Positions 42,976-55,562 of a DNA stretch of 59,794 nucleotides are shown one piece after another (position 1 is the stretch's first letter; each line of letters starts with the position of its first letter). The translations under genes and the position numbers were made by a program. A model generated the notes under the pieces. It was given only the letters and a program-made list of their open reading frames with translations, had not been told where the DNA came from and did no database searches. This DNA is from Novosphingobium sp. (GTDB taxonomy: Bacteria > Pseudomonadota > Alphaproteobacteria > Sphingomonadales > Sphingomonadaceae): positions 1 to 59,794 of the forward strand of contig JANXSP010000013.1 in assembly GCA_025356575.1 (NCBI GenBank), read 5' to 3'.

Positions 42976-45519
42976 TCATGCAATCAGCTCGGCGAGCGCG
43001 GCGAAGCTGTTCCCGGCGCGCGGTTCAGGCGGCACGAGCGCGGGCGATGGAGCAGCGCGGGGCGCACGCCAGCGCCAGGTCGGCGGCGCGGGCGGGCCGA
43101 GCTCGCCCGCCAGCAGCGCCCGCGCGCTACGCGCCGCGAACCCGGCAAGCTGGAGCAACCGGGCGTAGCTGGCGGTGCTCAACCCCATCGAGCGCGCGAG
43201 CGCGGGATCGAGCACGCAGGCGCGGGCTTTGGCGGCGATCCGCTGGCCGTGGGCGGCGCGCAGCAACCGTTCCGCCAGATCGACCCGGAGATCCTGCGCG
43301 GCGAGGCGGCGGTATCCGGTCGGCACCGGGCCTCGCTCCGCGGCGAGGACAGGCTGCGCTCCGGTGGCGCAATTGCCTCCCCCCAAGCGGGCCCATGCGG
43401 CCAGCGCGGCGGGGCGCAGCAGCGCCGGAATGAACAGGTCGAGGACGCCTTGACGCACCCCCAGACGGCGCAGCGCCTCGCGCTGTTCGGGCGAGAGGGT
43501 ATCGGCCCCAGCCCCGGCGCGATCGAGCATGCCGCCGGCTTCGCCCAGCCGGATCAGCAGCGCGCGCAGTTCGGGCCCGGCGGACGGCGCGGCGCTGGCA
43601 GCAAACACGCTGGCGAGCGGGGCCAGCGGCTTGAGTTCGCGCGCGGTCCAGGCCTCGAGCGCGGCGATCAACGCGGCGCGGCTCGGTCCGGGAACAGCAG
43701 CCAGCGCGGCGCCGGGGACAAGCGTGACCGCGAGCGCCGCGCGCCTCCGCTTCACCCGCGCAACGACCGCTCCGCCGAGGCGCACTTCGTCACCCGACCA
43801 TTCGGGCACCGTGCTGCCATCCGCGACGTGCGCCGCAACCGCGTCGGCGCGCGCCCCGATCAACGCGGGCAAATGGCGCTCGGCCGCGGCGAGCAGAAGT
43901 TTGCGGTCGGCCGCGCGCGTCCCCGGATCGATGGTGAAGCGAAAGCCGCTCAGCGTGCCGATCGCCTCGCCCTCGACCAGCACTTCGTCGCCGTCCAGGA
44001 TGACGCCAAGCAGTCCTGCATCGGGGCCGGTGCCGCGCATCAGCACCGCGGTGCGCCGGCTGACGAAGCGCTCGGTCAGGCGGGCGTGCAGCGCGTCGGA
44101 CAGGCGCGCTTCGGCAGCGCGGGCGCGTGCGGCCATCTCCTCGCGCGCGCGGACCCAGTCGCGGCGCTGGGCGATATAGGCCCAGCTGCGGATTGCCGCG
44201 ATCCGGCCCTGGAGCGTATCGATGTCGCCGCTGGGATTGTCGAGCTGGGCGATTGCCTGCGCGACGTAGTCTGCGCCGATTTCACCCTCGCGCAGATCCT
44301 GCCACAGCCGCGCGACGAACCGCGCATGGGTTTCGGCGCCGTGCTGGCGAAAGTCGGGGAGCGAGGCGACTTCCCACAGGCGCGCGACATGCGCACGCGT
44401 TCGCGCCCCGCCCGAAACTTCGGGGTCCTCGGCCAGCCGCTTGAGCACCGCGAGGTCGATCGCCTCGGGCGCAGGCGCGAGCGACGGGTGATCGGGCGGG
44501 GTTTCGAGATCGCCGATCAGCGTCGCCAGATCGTCGCAGCGCGGCTGGGCATCGCGCCAGAACAGCTTGGAGAGCGGCGCAAACCGGTGCTCCTCGATCG
44601 CGTAGACTTCCTCGTCGGTGAACTCGGCATCGCGGCCTCCGCTGCCGGCGAGCGTGCCGAAGGTCCCGTCGCGCTGGTGGCGTCCCGCGCGTCCCGCGAT
44701 CTGCGCCATTTCCGCCGGGAACAGGCGCCGCTGGCGCTGGCCGTCATACTTCGAGAGGCCCGCAAAGGCGACGTGGTGAAGGTCGAGATTGAGCCCCATT
44801 CCGATCGCATCGGTGGCAACCAGATAGTCGACCTCACCCGACTGGTAGAGCGCGACCTGGCGGTTGCGCGTCTCGGGCGAGAGCGCGCCCATCACCACCG
44901 CCGCGCCGCCGCGAAACCGCCGCAACATCTCGGCAATCGCATAAACCTGCTCGGCCGAGAACGCGACGATCGCCGAACGCGGGGGAATGCGCGAAAGCTT
45001 GCGCGCGCCAACGTGACTGAGCGTCGAGAACCGCGGGCGGGTGACGATCTCGGCCTCGGGCACCAGTGCGCGGACGACCGGCTCGAGCGTGCCCGCGCCA
45101 AGCAGCATCGTCTCCTCGCGGCCGCGGGCGTGGAGCAGGCGCTCGGTGAACACATGCCCCCGTTCGCGGTCGGATCCGAGTTGCGCCTCGTCAAGCGCGA
45201 CGAATGCCAGGTCCGCATCGGTCGGAAACGCCTCGGCGGTACACAGCAGCCAGCGCGCGTCCTTGGGTTCGATCCGCTCTTCGCCGGTGATCAGCGCGAC
45301 CCGGCTCGCACCCTTGATCGCGCAGACCCGGTCATAGACCTCGCGCGCCAGCAGCCGCAGCGGGAAGCCGATCGCGCCCGACGAATGCGCACACATCCGC
45401 TCGATCGCAAGGTGGGTCTTGCCAGTATTGGTGGGGCCGAGCACCGCGGTAACCCGCGCCGATGCGTCACCGTGAAAACGAGCGGGCCCGTGAAAACGTG
45501 GGGGAGTGCGGCCTGACAT
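42976..45519 (-). CDS. Suv3-like superfamily 2 helicase
   Basis: An 847-residue predicted RNA/DNA helicase resembling mitochondrial Suv3 and its alphaproteobacterial relatives. Motifs are Walker A GPTNTGKTHLAIERM (about 28-42), FVALDEAQLGSDRERGHVFTERLL, AEQVYAIAEMLRRFRGGAAVVMGALSPETRNRQV, VDYLVATDAIGMGLNLDLHHVAFAGLSKYDG and QIAGRAGRHQRDGTFG. The long C-terminal half (after about 430) is alanine/arginine-rich and less conserved. The ATG at 45519 is chosen. It opens the operon helicase-S4-ferredoxin. Confidence 0.92.
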   Translation of the reverse strand: MSGRTPPRFHGPARFHGDASARVTAVLGPTNTGKTHLAIERMCAHSSGAIGFPLRLLAREVYDRVCAIKGASRVALITGEERIEPKDARWLLCTAEAFPTDADLAFVALDEAQLGSDRERGHVFTERLLHARGREETMLLGAGTLEPVVRALVPEAEIVTRPRFSTLSHVGARKLSRIPPRSAIVAFSAEQVYAIAEMLRRFRGGAAVVMGALSPETRNRQVALYQSGEVDYLVATDAIGMGLNLDLHHVAFAGLSKYDGQRQRRLFPAEMAQIAGRAGRHQRDGTFGTLAGSGGRDAEFTDEEVYAIEEHRFAPLSKLFWRDAQPRCDDLATLIGDLETPPDHPSLAPAPEAIDLAVLKRLAEDPEVSGGARTRAHVARLWEVASLPDFRQHGAETHARFVARLWQDLREGEIGADYVAQAIAQLDNPSGDIDTLQGRIAAIRSWAYIAQRRDWVRAREEMAARARAAEARLSDALHARLTERFVSRRTAVLMRGTGPDAGLLGVILDGDEVLVEGEAIGTLSGFRFTIDPGTRAADRKLLLAAAERHLPALIGARADAVAAHVADGSTVPEWSGDEVRLGGAVVARVKRRRAALAVTLVPGAALAAVPGPSRAALIAALEAWTARELKPLAPLASVFAASAAPSAGPELRALLIRLGEAGGMLDRAGAGADTLSPEQREALRRLGVRQGVLDLFIPALLRPAALAAWARLGGGNCATGAQPVLAAERGPVPTGYRRLAAQDLRVDLAERLLRAAHGQRIAAKARACVLDPALARSMGLSTASYARLLQLAGFAARSARALLAGELGPPAPPTWRWRAPRAAPSPALVPPEPRAGNSFAALAELIA

Positions 45520-45593
45520 CGCGCGAACCAATGTGGCATCGCCTCCGCACGGCTGCAAGCCGGGCTGCCGAGACTGTCCCCGAATTGCGCGAT

Positions 45594-45608
45594 TAGGGCG
45601 AGATTAAC
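45594..45608. promoter_or_regulatory. CtrA-box-like element between helicase and M23 peptidase genes
   Basis: TTAG-N7-TTAAC fits TTAA-N7-TTAA with one mismatch. It lies 80 bases upstream of the peptidase GTG, in the 168-base divergent gap. Confidence 0.45.
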
Positions 45609-45687
45609 TTTCCCGTGCCAAGGATTTGCGCCGGAACGTAGCGCTGCCGCTGGGGCGCGTAACGCGTGACGTCACGGGGGGTGAGCG

Positions 45688-48886
<3,199 letters not shown>

Positions 48887-48890
<4 letters not shown>

Positions 48891-51115
48891 CCGAGCGCGA
48901 GAGCGGGCGGACGATTGCGCCGCGCCGCCTGCTGTTCGTCGTTGCGATCCTCAGCGGCAGCTTCCTGCTGTTCCTGGTCCAGCCGATGATCGCGCGGATG
49001 GCGCTGCCGATGCTCGGCGGCGCGCCCAATGTTTGGAACAGCGCGATGCTGGTGTTCCAGGCCCTGCTCCTGGGCGGCTATGCCTATGCCCATTTCGTCG
49101 GGCGCTTCACGATCGCCCGCCAGGCCGCGATCCACCTCGCGCTGCTCGCGCTCGCCGCGCTCACGCTGCCGCTGCGGCTCGCTGCGCTGGCCCCGCCCGC
49201 GCCGGGAGAGGAAGCGCTGTGGGTGCCGCTGCTCCTGCTGCTGAGCGTGGGGCCGGTGTTTTTCGTGGTCTCGGCGCAGGCTCCGCTGCTCCAGCGCTGG
49301 TATTCGGCCGACCCGGCGGCGGGCGCGCCGTGGGCGCTTTATGCGGCATCCAACTTCGGCAGCTTCGCCGGGCTGATCGCCTATCCGCTGCTGGCCGAGC
49401 CGCTGCTCGCGCTGCGCACGCAGGCGCTGTGGTGGAGCGCGGGGTACGCCGCGCTCGCGGCGCTGGTTGCGGCGGCGGCGTGGTCGCGGCGCGGGGCGGA
49501 CACGATATCGCGGGCGCGGCTCTCGCCCGCCGCGCCGATACCTGCCCGCCGCATCGCGCTGTGGCTGGTCCTCGCCGCGGTGCCCTCGGGGCTGATGCTG
49601 TCGACGACCACGCACCTCACCACCGACCTGTTCGCGATGCCGCTGCTGTGGGTCATCCCGCTGGGACTGTACTTGCTCAGCTTCGTCCCGGCGTTCGCCG
49701 ACCGCCGCGGCGCCGCCAACCTGATCGCGCGCTTCGCCCCGGTCGTGCTGCTGCTGTGCGGCGGGCTGGCGATGGTCAGCCGCAGCACGGGCTCGCTCGC
49801 GCTGGTCTTCGCCAGCCTTGCGCTGCTGTTCGTGATCGCGGTTGCACTCCACGCGCGGCTTTATGCGCTGCGCCCCGAACCCGCGCGGCTGACGCTGTTC
49901 TACCTGGTGATGTCGGCGGGCGGGGTCGCCGGGGGCATCCTTTGCGCGCTGATCGCCCCGCTGGTGTTCGACTGGGCATGGGAACACCCGCTGCTGGTGA
50001 TCGCCGCCGCGCTGCTGATCGACCAGCGACCGCTGATCGCGTGGGAAAGGCTCCCCGGGCTCAGCCCCGAACTGGCCTGGGCGGGCCGGATCACGTTGCT
50101 CGCCGCCGCCGCGATCCTCGCCGTGCTTCAGCGCAATGCCTGGCAGGACTTCGATTTTTCGCACTCCCAATGGCTCGCCGGGTCGATCGCCATCGCGGTG
50201 TGCGGCGTGCTCCTGATCGGGCACCGCGTACTGTTCCTCATGGTCTTCGCGCTGATGTTGCTGGCGCAGGGCGCGCTCGACACGATCGAAACCTCGCGCG
50301 AGGGTCTGCGCACGCGCAGCTATTTCGGGATCTACACCGTCCGCGATTACCCCGATACGCACGAGCGCACGCTCGCCCACGGGACCACGCTCCACGGGCT
50401 GCAATGGACCGACCCGGCGCGGCGCTGCACCGCGACGACCTATTACGGCGCGGGTTCGGGCCTGGGCATCGCCTTTGCCGGGGCGCCTGCGCTCTACGGG
50501 CCCGGCGCGCGAATCGGACTGGTCGGGCTCGGCACCGGCACCGCCACGTCGTATTACCGCGCAGGTGAAAGCTGGCGGGTGTTCGAGATCGATCCCGCGG
50601 TCGTCGGCCTCTCGCGCAATGGCACCTTCACCTATCTCGGCGCGTGCGCCCCGGGCGCGCAGGTCGTGATCGGCGATGCGCGGCTGGCGCTGGCGAAAAG
50701 TGCGCCGGGTTCGCTCGACCTGCTCGCCATCGATGCGTTTTCGTCCGACGCCATCCCGCTTCACCTGATCACCGACGAGGCCTTCGGCGTGTACGAGCGC
50801 GTGCTGGCCCCGCGCGGCGTGCTCCTCGTCCACATCTCCAACCGCTATATCGCGCTCGAGCCGGTGCTCGCGCGGATCGCGGCGCAGCGCGGGCTGGCCA
50901 GCGCGATCCGGGTCGATAATCCCCCGCGCCATACCGACAACACCGCCTCTTCGTGGGTCGCGCTGGCCCGCGATCGGGCGCAGCTCGCCGCGCTGATGGG
51001 GAGCGCGAAGCAGTATCCGTGGCGCAAGCTGCCCGCTCCCGCGCCGACGCTATGGACCGATGACCACGCCTCGATCCTACCCTATATCCGCTGGCGCAAC
51101 ATGCTGGGAAAATGA
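48887..51115 (+). CDS. Fused MFS-like / spermidine-synthase-like membrane protein
   Basis: A 742-residue protein with about 12 predicted membrane helices (residues 15-450) followed by a polyamine-synthase-like domain (about 470-735). The Rossmann motif GLVGLGTGTATSYYRAG lacks the full GGGDG pattern of true spermidine synthases, but IDAFSSDAIPLHLITDEAFGVYERVLAPRGVLLVHISNRYI keeps the typical DAFSSD segment. The family is known in databases as fused MFS/spermidine synthase; its substrate is not established. It lies between the GNAT gene (ATGA overlap) and the gamma-carbonic anhydrase (4-base overlap). Confidence 0.85.
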
Positions 51116-51702
51116 CGATGAACGACGCGCCCGATCGCCCCGATGTCACGATCGTTTCGATTCACGGCAAAACCCCGCGCATCCACCCCACCGCGTTCAT
51201 CGCCCCGGGGTGCCGGATCATCGGCGATGTCGAGATCGGCGAGGGCGCGAGCGTCTGGTACAACTGCGTGCTGCGCGCCGATGTCAGCCGGATCGTGATC
51301 GGCGCGCGCAGCAATATCCAGGACGGCAGCGTGGTCCACTGCGATCCGCCGCGCCCCGGCGATCCGGGCGGCTCGCCGACGCTAATCGGCGACGACGTGC
51401 TGGTCGGCCACATGGCGATGATCCACGGTTGCGTGCTGGAAGACCGGGCGTTCGTCGGGCTCGGCGCGATCGTGATGAACAAGGCGCGGATCGGCAGCGA
51501 CGCGATGCTCGCCGCGGGGGCGATGCTGACCGAAGGCAAGGTCATCGAAGCGCGCCAGCTGTGGGGCGGCCGCCCGGCGCGGTTCATGCGCGAGCTCGAC
51601 GAGATGGCGATCATGGGGATGCGCATGGGCACCGCGCATTATGTGGAAAACGCGAAGGCGCATGCGGCCGTGTTTGGGACTTCCAACATCCGTTCGTCCT
51701 GA
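51112..51702 (+). CDS. Gamma-carbonic-anhydrase-like protein
   Basis: A 196-residue left-handed beta-helix of the YrdA/PaaY type. Hexapeptide repeats fill residues 25-150, with GDVEIGEGASVWYNCVLRADVSRIVIGARSNIQDGSVVHCDP and DDVLVGHMAMIHGCVLEDRAFVGLGAIVMNKARIG carrying the three zinc histidines. CO2 hydration is inferred. The first ATG overlaps the previous stop; a second ATG two codons later is also possible. The last residues and the stop codon are provided by a dispersed repeat that begins at 51691. Confidence 0.9.
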   Translation: MTMNDAPDRPDVTIVSIHGKTPRIHPTAFIAPGCRIIGDVEIGEGASVWYNCVLRADVSRIVIGARSNIQDGSVVHCDPPRPGDPGGSPTLIGDDVLVGHMAMIHGCVLEDRAFVGLGAIVMNKARIGSDAMLAAGAMLTEGKVIEARQLWGGRPARFMRELDEMAIMGMRMGTAHYVENAKAHAAVFGTSNIRSS

Positions 51703-51750
51703 GGCGGGCGAAGCCCGTCTCGAAGGACCCGAGACCGGCGAAGCCCGGGC
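51691..51750. repeat. Dispersed palindromic repeat, tandem pair
   Basis: CGTTCGTCCTGAGGCGGGCG is followed by AAGCCCGTCTCGAAGGAC, forming a hairpin (GGGC/GCCC core). A second, shorter unit with GGCGAAGCCCGGGCCTC follows directly. The type is abundant in sphingomonad genomes. The first unit overlaps the end of the carbonic-anhydrase-like gene. Confidence 0.7.
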
Positions 51751-51753
51751 CTC

Positions 51754-52263
51754 CTAAGCCGCAGGCGCCTTCGCATACCGCGCGATGTATCCCACGAAGT
51801 CCGCCTTCCCCACCGCCAAGCCCTGGTTGCGCAAGATCATGTACGCCGCGACGACGTGGAAATAGAGCTGCGCGATCATCCAGTCGCGGGCGTATTCGTC
51901 GGCGCGCATCGCGAAGTTCATGCCGTTGGGCAGGCTGAGCGCGACCGGCGCGTCGTCGGCGACGAAGCTGTCGTCGGCCTGCTCGGCTGCCGCGGCGCGC
52001 GCCTTGGCGACCCGTGCACGCGCCTCGGCTATCGTCGTGTCGTCCTCGTCGGCGAGCATGACCTTGCTGTCGCTGAGCCGCTTGAGCCCGGCGGAAACCT
52101 GGTCGCAGGCGATCCGCACCTGCCCCGCCAGCGGCGCCATATCGTCCGCCAGCCGCACGCTCATCAGCGCGTCGCCGCCATTCGCCGCGGCCTTGGCGAG
52201 CAGGCCATCGAGCACGGCGAGTTGCTGGTCGACAATCGGCTTGATCTGGCTGGCAATGGTCAT
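51754..52263 (-). CDS. DUF1993 family protein
   Basis: A 169-residue helical protein of the DUF1993 family (DinB-like four-helix fold). Recognisable parts are LDGLLAKAAANGGDALMSVRLADDMAPLAGQVRIACDQV near the start and the C-terminal YFHVVAAYMILRNQGLAVGKADFVGYI. The function is unknown; DinB-like proteins often bind a metal through histidines, but here I see only one clear candidate (YFHV). The ATG at 52263 is preferred to one three codons upstream. Confidence 0.85.
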   Translation of the reverse strand: MTIASQIKPIVDQQLAVLDGLLAKAAANGGDALMSVRLADDMAPLAGQVRIACDQVSAGLKRLSDSKVMLADEDDTTIAEARARVAKARAAAAEQADDSFVADDAPVALSLPNGMNFAMRADEYARDWMIAQLYFHVVAAYMILRNQGLAVGKADFVGYIARYAKAPAA

Positions 52264-52318
52264 GGCGCGCACTTTCCTGAAGGGGTCGCCGCGCGGTGTA
52301 GCGTAGCCCGCCGCGCGA

Positions 52319-53929
52319 TCAATCGCTGATCAACGCCTTCAGCGCGTCGAGACGGTCGGCCTCGTGCGCGGGCTTGTCACGGCGGATGCGGCTGATCCGG
52401 GGGAAGCGCATGGCCACGCCGGATTTGTGGCGCTTGCTGGTGTGGACCGAATCGAATGCGACCTCGAACACCAGGCTCTTGTCGGTCTCGCGCACCGGGC
52501 CGAACCGCGCCAGCGTGTGCGTGCGGATGTGCTGGTCGAGCCACTTGAGTTCCTCGTCGGTGAACCCGAAATACGCCTTGCCCACGGGCAGCAGTTCGGC
52601 GCCCGCGTCGGGATCGCCGTTCCAGCAGCCGAAGGTGAAATCCGAATAGAAGCTCGAGCGTTTGCCGCTGCCGCGCTGGGCATACATCAGCACGCAGTCG
52701 ATCAGCAGCGGGTCGCGTTTCCACTTGTACCACAGCCCGGCGCGCCGCCCGGCCACGTATGGGCTGTCGCGGCGCTTGAGCATCACCCCCTCGATCGCCT
52801 CGTCGCGCGCGCGGCTGCGGATTTCGGCAAGCTCGTCGAGGCTTGTGGCGGGGATGACCCCGGAGATGTCGAATCGCGCCGGATCGAGCCGCGGGACGAA
52901 GGCTTCGAGTGCGGCGCGGCGCTGCTCCCACGCGTGCGGGCGCCAGTCCTCGCCCTCGGCGATCAGCAGGTCGTAGAGCCGGACGAACGCCGGGTATTCG
53001 CTCAGCATCGCCTTGGACACGGTCTTGCGTCCAAGCCGCTGTTGGAGCGCGTTGAAGCTGGCCGCGCCGCCCTGGGTGTCGCCGCCCGCCGCGCCGCCCT
53101 GGTGGCTGCCGCGCACGAGCAGTTCGCCGTCGAGCACGCAGGGGATCTGCATTGCGCCCGCGATCTCTGGAAACGTGCCGGAAATGTCGTCGCCCGAGCG
53201 CGAGTAGACGCGGGTTTCACCATTCACATGGACGATCTGGACGCGGATGCCGTCCCATTTCCACTCGGCGGTATATTCGGCCATGTCGATCACGGTCTCG
53301 TCGAGCGGATGCGCGAGCATGAACGGACGGAACAGCGGCAAAGCTTCGGTATCGGGCGGGGCCGCGCCGTTTGCCGCCCAGTCGAACAGCGGGGCGTAAG
53401 GCGCAGTCTGGCCGTGCCAGTATTCCTCGACATCGTCGATGCCGACCGCGAACGCCTGCGCAAACGCCACCTTGGCCAGTCGCGCCGAAATCCCGATTCG
53501 CATCGCCCCGGTCGCCAGCTTGAGCAGCGCATAGCGGCCCGAATCGTCGAGCCGGTCGAGCAGGTGCGCCAAGTCGATCGCGACGCTCGCGCGGGTCATC
53601 GCCGACAATGCCGCTACCGCCTCACTCACCGTGGGCGGCGGCGCGACTTGGCCGATCGGTTCGGGCCAGAGCAGGCTCGCGGTTTCCGCGGTATCGCCAA
53701 CGTAGTCGCGGCTGAGCGCGTAGAGCACCGGGTCGACGCGCTCAGTCAGCAACCCGCGGATCGTCGACGATTTGACCGCGGGGAAATCGAGCCCATCGGT
53801 CAGCGCGGCGAGCGCCCAGCCGCGATCGGGATCGGGGGTCTCGCGCAGGTACGCCGCGATCTTCGCCAGCTTGGCGTTGCGGCTGCGGGTATAGACCAGC
53901 GCATCGACCAGGGCGGCGAACGCTTCCAT
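52319..53929 (-). CDS. ATP-dependent DNA ligase, cisplatin damage response type
   Basis: Seals nicks in a repair pathway shared with an MBL-fold exonuclease. The 536-residue product has an N-terminal DNA-ligase A-like domain (1-170), the adenylation domain with the catalytic lysine Lys224 in EWKWDGIRV and the DGELLVRG motif at 267-274, then VMLKRRDSPYVAGRRAGLWYKWKRDP (motif V) and an OB-fold C-terminus ending in VAMRFPRISRIRRDKPAHEADRLD. A glycine-rich insert, about residues 275-290, follows the DGEL motif. Its usual partner exonuclease lies just upstream, separated by a small gene on the other strand. Confidence 0.95.
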   Translation of the reverse strand: MEAFAALVDALVYTRSRNAKLAKIAAYLRETPDPDRGWALAALTDGLDFPAVKSSTIRGLLTERVDPVLYALSRDYVGDTAETASLLWPEPIGQVAPPPTVSEAVAALSAMTRASVAIDLAHLLDRLDDSGRYALLKLATGAMRIGISARLAKVAFAQAFAVGIDDVEEYWHGQTAPYAPLFDWAANGAAPPDTEALPLFRPFMLAHPLDETVIDMAEYTAEWKWDGIRVQIVHVNGETRVYSRSGDDISGTFPEIAGAMQIPCVLDGELLVRGSHQGGAAGGDTQGGAASFNALQQRLGRKTVSKAMLSEYPAFVRLYDLLIAEGEDWRPHAWEQRRAALEAFVPRLDPARFDISGVIPATSLDELAEIRSRARDEAIEGVMLKRRDSPYVAGRRAGLWYKWKRDPLLIDCVLMYAQRGSGKRSSFYSDFTFGCWNGDPDAGAELLPVGKAYFGFTDEELKWLDQHIRTHTLARFGPVRETDKSLVFEVAFDSVHTSKRHKSGVAMRFPRISRIRRDKPAHEADRLDALKALISD

Positions 53930-53992
53930 CTATGCAGCGGCCCCGGCGGCGGCTAAATGACCCGCAAATTCAACCGCCAAGGATTCTTCGAC

Positions 53993-54325
53993 ATGGTGAA
54001 ATACGCCGTTCTCGCGCTCGTTTTCGTTCCGTTCGCCGCGCAAGCTGCCGCTCCTGCTGCTGCCGCCCCTGCTGCCGCTGCGCCCGTTTCCGCTGCCGCG
54101 CCGACTGCAGCCGCCGCCTTTACGCTCGATACCCCGATCGAGGCAATTGCCGCCAACGCCGCGGGCAAGGCCGTGCTCGATGCCGACTTGCCCGGGCTTA
54201 CCACCAATGAGCGTTACGAGATGATCAAGACGATCAGCCTGACCCAGCTCGCCGGTTACGCGCCCGATCGCCTGACGCCCGAGCGTCTGGCCAAGGTTTC
54301 GGCCGACCTCGCCGCGATCAAGTAG
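53993..54325 (+). CDS. Small exported alanine-rich protein
   Basis: A 110-residue protein with a signal peptide (MVKYAVLALVFVPFAAQA), a 30-residue Ala/Pro/Val low-complexity tract, and a helical C-terminus (FTLDTPIEAIAANAAGKAVLDADLPGLTTNERYEMIKTISLTQLAGYAPDRLTPERLAKVSADLAAIK). The ATG at 53993 is chosen for its signal peptide and the AAGGA 11 bases ahead; the frame is open 12 codons upstream. The family is not recognised. It sits between the ligase and exonuclease genes but on the opposite strand. Confidence 0.7.
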   Translation: MVKYAVLALVFVPFAAQAAAPAAAAPAAAAPVSAAAPTAAAAFTLDTPIEAIAANAAGKAVLDADLPGLTTNERYEMIKTISLTQLAGYAPDRLTPERLAKVSADLAAIK

Positions 54326-54350
54326 GCCTGCGCCGGGCTTCGCGCCCGGA

Positions 54351-55355
54351 TCAGTCATCTTCGTCCTCGTACCCCACGAGAGCGAGCGAGCGCGCCTTGC
54401 GCTGGTGGAGCTGGCACCAGCGTAGCAGTGCTTCTTCGCGCCCGTGGGTGATCCAGCTTTCGGCGGGGTTCACTTCCTCGATCGTGCGGGTCAGCTCGTC
54501 CCAATCGGCATGGTCCGATATCACCAGCGGCAGTTCGACCATCCGCTGGCGGGCGCGCCCGCGCACGCGCATCCACCCCGATGCCATCGCGGTGATCGGG
54601 TCGGGCAGACGCCGGCTCCAGCGGTCGTTGAGCGCGGAAGGCGGCGAGACTACGATCTGTCCCGCCAGCGCGCCCTTGGGGGCGTCCGCCACCAGCCGCA
54701 GATCGCCCAGCGGCACGCCGAACTCCTCGTAGAGCCGGCACATCTTTTCCATAGCGCCGTGGAGATAGATCGGCGCGCTGTGCCCCGCCGCGCGCAGTTC
54801 GGCGATCACCCGCTGCGCCTTGCCCAGCGCATAGGCTCCGACCAGCACGCAGCGCTCGGGCTCTTCGGCCAAGGCGCCCAGGAGCTTGGCAATCTCTTCG
54901 CCGATCGGCGGGTGGCGGAACACAGGGAGGCCGAATGTCGCCTCGGTAATGAACACGTCGCACTTGGTGACTTCGAACGGCGGGCAGGTCGGGTCGGCAC
55001 GGCGCTTGTAGTCACCGGTGACGATGACCCGCTCGCCCGCATGCTCGAGCAGGATCTGCGCCGAGCCGAGAACGTGTCCGGCAGGCAGGTATGTCGCCTT
55101 GATGTCACCGGGTAGCGCGATCGTCTCGCCGTATTCGACTGGCGTGGCGCCGGCGTCGGTCTGGTAGCGCAGCTTCATGATCGCGAGCGTTGCCGGGGTG
55201 GCGACCGTCTGGCCGTGCCCGCCGCGCGCGTGATCGGCATGGCCATGCGTCACCAACGCGCGCTCCACCGGCCGCGCCGGATCGATCCACGCATCGGCGG
55301 GGACAACATGGATGCCCCACGGCTCGGGCCTGATCCAGGAGAAGTCGGCGGGCAT
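54351..55355 (-). CDS. Ligase-associated DNA exonuclease (MBL fold)
   Basis: A metallo-beta-lactamase-fold nuclease of 334 residues, related to SNM1/CPSF and commonly encoded beside the cisplatin-response ligase. The metal motif THGHADHARGGH holds His37, His39, Asp41 and His42; later motifs are VTGDYKRRADPTC, ITEATFGLPVFRHP and VISDHADWDEL, and ESWITHGRE near the C-terminus. It probably trims DNA ends before ligation. The ligase-associated helicase and PdeM phosphoesterase that complete the set in other bacteria are not in this window. Confidence 0.93.
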   Translation of the reverse strand: MPADFSWIRPEPWGIHVVPADAWIDPARPVERALVTHGHADHARGGHGQTVATPATLAIMKLRYQTDAGATPVEYGETIALPGDIKATYLPAGHVLGSAQILLEHAGERVIVTGDYKRRADPTCPPFEVTKCDVFITEATFGLPVFRHPPIGEEIAKLLGALAEEPERCVLVGAYALGKAQRVIAELRAAGHSAPIYLHGAMEKMCRLYEEFGVPLGDLRLVADAPKGALAGQIVVSPPSALNDRWSRRLPDPITAMASGWMRVRGRARQRMVELPLVISDHADWDELTRTIEEVNPAESWITHGREEALLRWCQLHQRKARSLALVGYEDEDD

Positions 55356-55367
55356 GTTCGGGGAGCG

Positions 55368-55407
55368 ATCCTTCGAGACGGCCTGCGGCCTCCTCAGGGC
55401 AAACGGA
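55368..55407. repeat. Dispersed palindromic repeat, TTCGAGACGG type
   Basis: TTCGAGACGG, a GGCC-containing inner stem, then CCTCCTCAGGGCAAACGGA. It is the inverted form of the repeat at 51691. Confidence 0.6.
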
Positions 55408-55430
55408 GGTGGGCGGCGATCCGTTCCTGA

Positions 55431-55470
55431 GATCGCTCGAGACGGGCTTCGCTCTCCCCGGGATGATCGG
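55431..55470. repeat. Dispersed palindromic repeat, partial copy
   Basis: GATCGCTCGAGACGGGCTTC, then CTCTCCCCGGGATGATCGG. It shares the CTCGAGACGGGCTTCG core with the 59442 copy. Confidence 0.5.
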
Positions 55471-55483
55471 AGCTGGTGAAAAA

Positions 55484-55540
55484 CCCGTTCGCGGCGAGCA
55501 GAAACCGAGCTCTTGTCGAGAGCTCGTGTCGAACCACAGG
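55484..55540. repeat. Dispersed repeat with perfect hairpin
   Basis: CCCGTTCG is followed by GAGCAGAAACC and the perfect stem-loop CGAGCTCT-TGTCG-AGAGCTCG (55506-55526), then TGTCGAACCA. It matches the repeat at 59370-59422 in layout. Confidence 0.65.
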
Positions 55541-55562
55541 CCCCTGGTGGGGGGCGGGGTTG

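Noticed and set aside
42763..45516. A 917-codon open frame antisense to the helicase gene
   Set aside because: It is rich in Arg, Gly and Pro, has no recognisable domain, and lies opposite a full-length helicase with all motifs. Long antisense frames are expected at this GC content.
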